Under the pieces are notes generated by a model. The model did no database searches, was not told the DNA's origin, and saw only the letters and a program-made list of their open reading frames with translations. Of a stretch of DNA of 64,000 nucleotides, positions 63,245 to 64,000 are shown piece by piece (position 1 is the first letter of the stretch; the number at the start of each line of letters is the position of its first letter). The translations under genes and the position numbers were made by a program. Source of the DNA: Platycnemis pennipes (taxonomy: Eukaryota > Arthropoda > Insecta > Odonata > Platycnemididae); the NCBI GenBank assembly GCA_933228895.1, contig OW121847.1:85601656-85665655 (forward strand), read 5' to 3'.

Positions 63245-63345
63245 TCACCGTCATCAGGCAACAATCCTTAGATTGGTTTGACGTAGCTCTCCACTCGATT
63301 CTCCTATCAACTCGAATCTCCTATCAACGTTCCATACCCCTACCC
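63245..63345 (-). repeat. GATGAT-tailed LINE, 3' end fragment
   Basis: The reverse complement contains CGAGTGGAGAGCTACGTCAA and ACCAATCTAAGGATTGTTGC followed by a short GA/TGA-rich tail, as in the 28127-28487 copy. Confidence 0.6.
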
Positions 63346-63574
63346 TAAGATTTTTATCGCACTTGACTGATGTACTCTTTCGCGTAGTCCCCACCTGGAG
63401 ATTCAAATAGGGGACTATTTTACCTCCGGAGTATTTTGCACTGAAAGATATTATTGAAAAAATGTTTAAAATGTTTAAAAGAAGCCAGAGTATACAAAAC
63501 TGTTGGGTCCAATTATTATGTGTGCAGCGGAGACACGCTCAGGAATGAACGACACAGCAGCTTCTAAAAACAGG

Positions 63575-63700
63575 AGATGAGAACCATGATGAAGATATGT
63601 GGGAAGACACTAAAGGATAGTGTGTGTAACGAGTATATTGGAAGGCCACTTGAGATACAGCCGACAAATAAGTGGAGGAGGACGGATGCAGCAGTAACGG
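63575..63700 (+). pseudogene. LINE coding fragment
   Basis: The plus strand encodes MMKICGKTLKDSVCNEYIGR and PLEIQPTNKWRR. The (W)-x-CG-x-TLKDRV-x-NE-x-I pattern is common near the end of ORF2 in arthropod non-LTR elements. Short and bounded by stops. Confidence 0.45.
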
Positions 63701-64000
63701 GACTACCGTCTCACAAGAATAGATTAGTGTAATTGTAAGAACCACCGGACACAAGTTGCCAGCAGGAAATAGATCAGTAGGTAGGCCTGAAAGAAGATAG
63801 AGACACCCATTTTAAGCTTGGGAGAAACAGACAGCAGCTTATATTCGAAAGAAAGACAAAGAAAAACAATTCCTGAGAAACTTAATGTGGCGACGGGAAA
63901 CGTACGCATCCTTACGCTAATATGAGAATTTAACTCACTTTCAGGTTTAACTTGAGGTGTGCTATCATCTCAAAAGTCAAAGTAACCTTCAAGTTGATTA

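Overview
The window is eukaryotic nuclear DNA, most likely from an arthropod and probably an insect. It has one spliced gene with consensus GT/AG introns, long AT-rich non-coding stretches, several very GC-rich islands, and a dense, layered load of transposable elements typical of arthropods: piggyBac, hAT, pogo/Tigger, a Harbinger-type MITE, non-LTR retrotransposons, a solo LTR and tRNA-derived SINEs. No bacterial-style gene organisation is present. The species cannot be resolved from sequence alone.

1-20.6 kb: the minus strand carries the 5' two thirds of a xylulose kinase gene (XYLB, FGGY kinase family). Nine exon-like blocks were joined by reading splice sites and phases, from the ATG at 20569 down to an exon ending at 3924. 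The last roughly 160 residues are not found and probably lie left of position 1. Introns 3 and 4 are occupied by a 4,311-bp direct tandem repeat (6947-18157, about 2.6 copies, apparently identical). Each unit holds a decayed piggyBac transposon with a nested solo LTR, and the two complete units each hold a full copy of XYLB exon 4 (99 codons, phase 0/0). The far left has an open, edge-truncated reverse transcriptase/RNase H frame (1-800, minus) and a second, older piggyBac relic (about 1.6-2.4 kb).

20.6-33 kb: no recognisable host gene. There are SINEs, a 487-bp inverted-repeat element built almost entirely of CACAGTGTG-like units (23534-24020), a 2.7-kb pogo/Tigger DNA transposon with TIRs and TA target duplication (26645-29337) that was itself hit by a 5'-truncated non-LTR retrotransposon with an 11-bp target duplication (28127-28487), further 3' ends of the same LINE family, and a 154-bp MITE (32023-32176).

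33-45 kb: GC-rich islands (33.25-34.98, 38.15-38.66 and 41.48-42.42 kb) separated by AT-rich sequence. One candidate coding exon of unknown identity lies at 39206-39482 (minus). Long overlapping frames in the islands are low-complexity artefacts.

45-52.6 kb: two hAT elements lie almost end to end. The first is an old, roughly 5-kb relic with CCCGGGATT-rich ends. The second is a 2.48-kb element (50075-52556) with clear 8-bp target duplications and an internal 84-bp-arm inverted repeat.

52.6-64 kb: SINE and LINE 3' fragments, palindromic repeats carrying a GAAACC-GGT motif, and a fourth GC-rich island (61.25-63.04 kb). No host gene is recognised.
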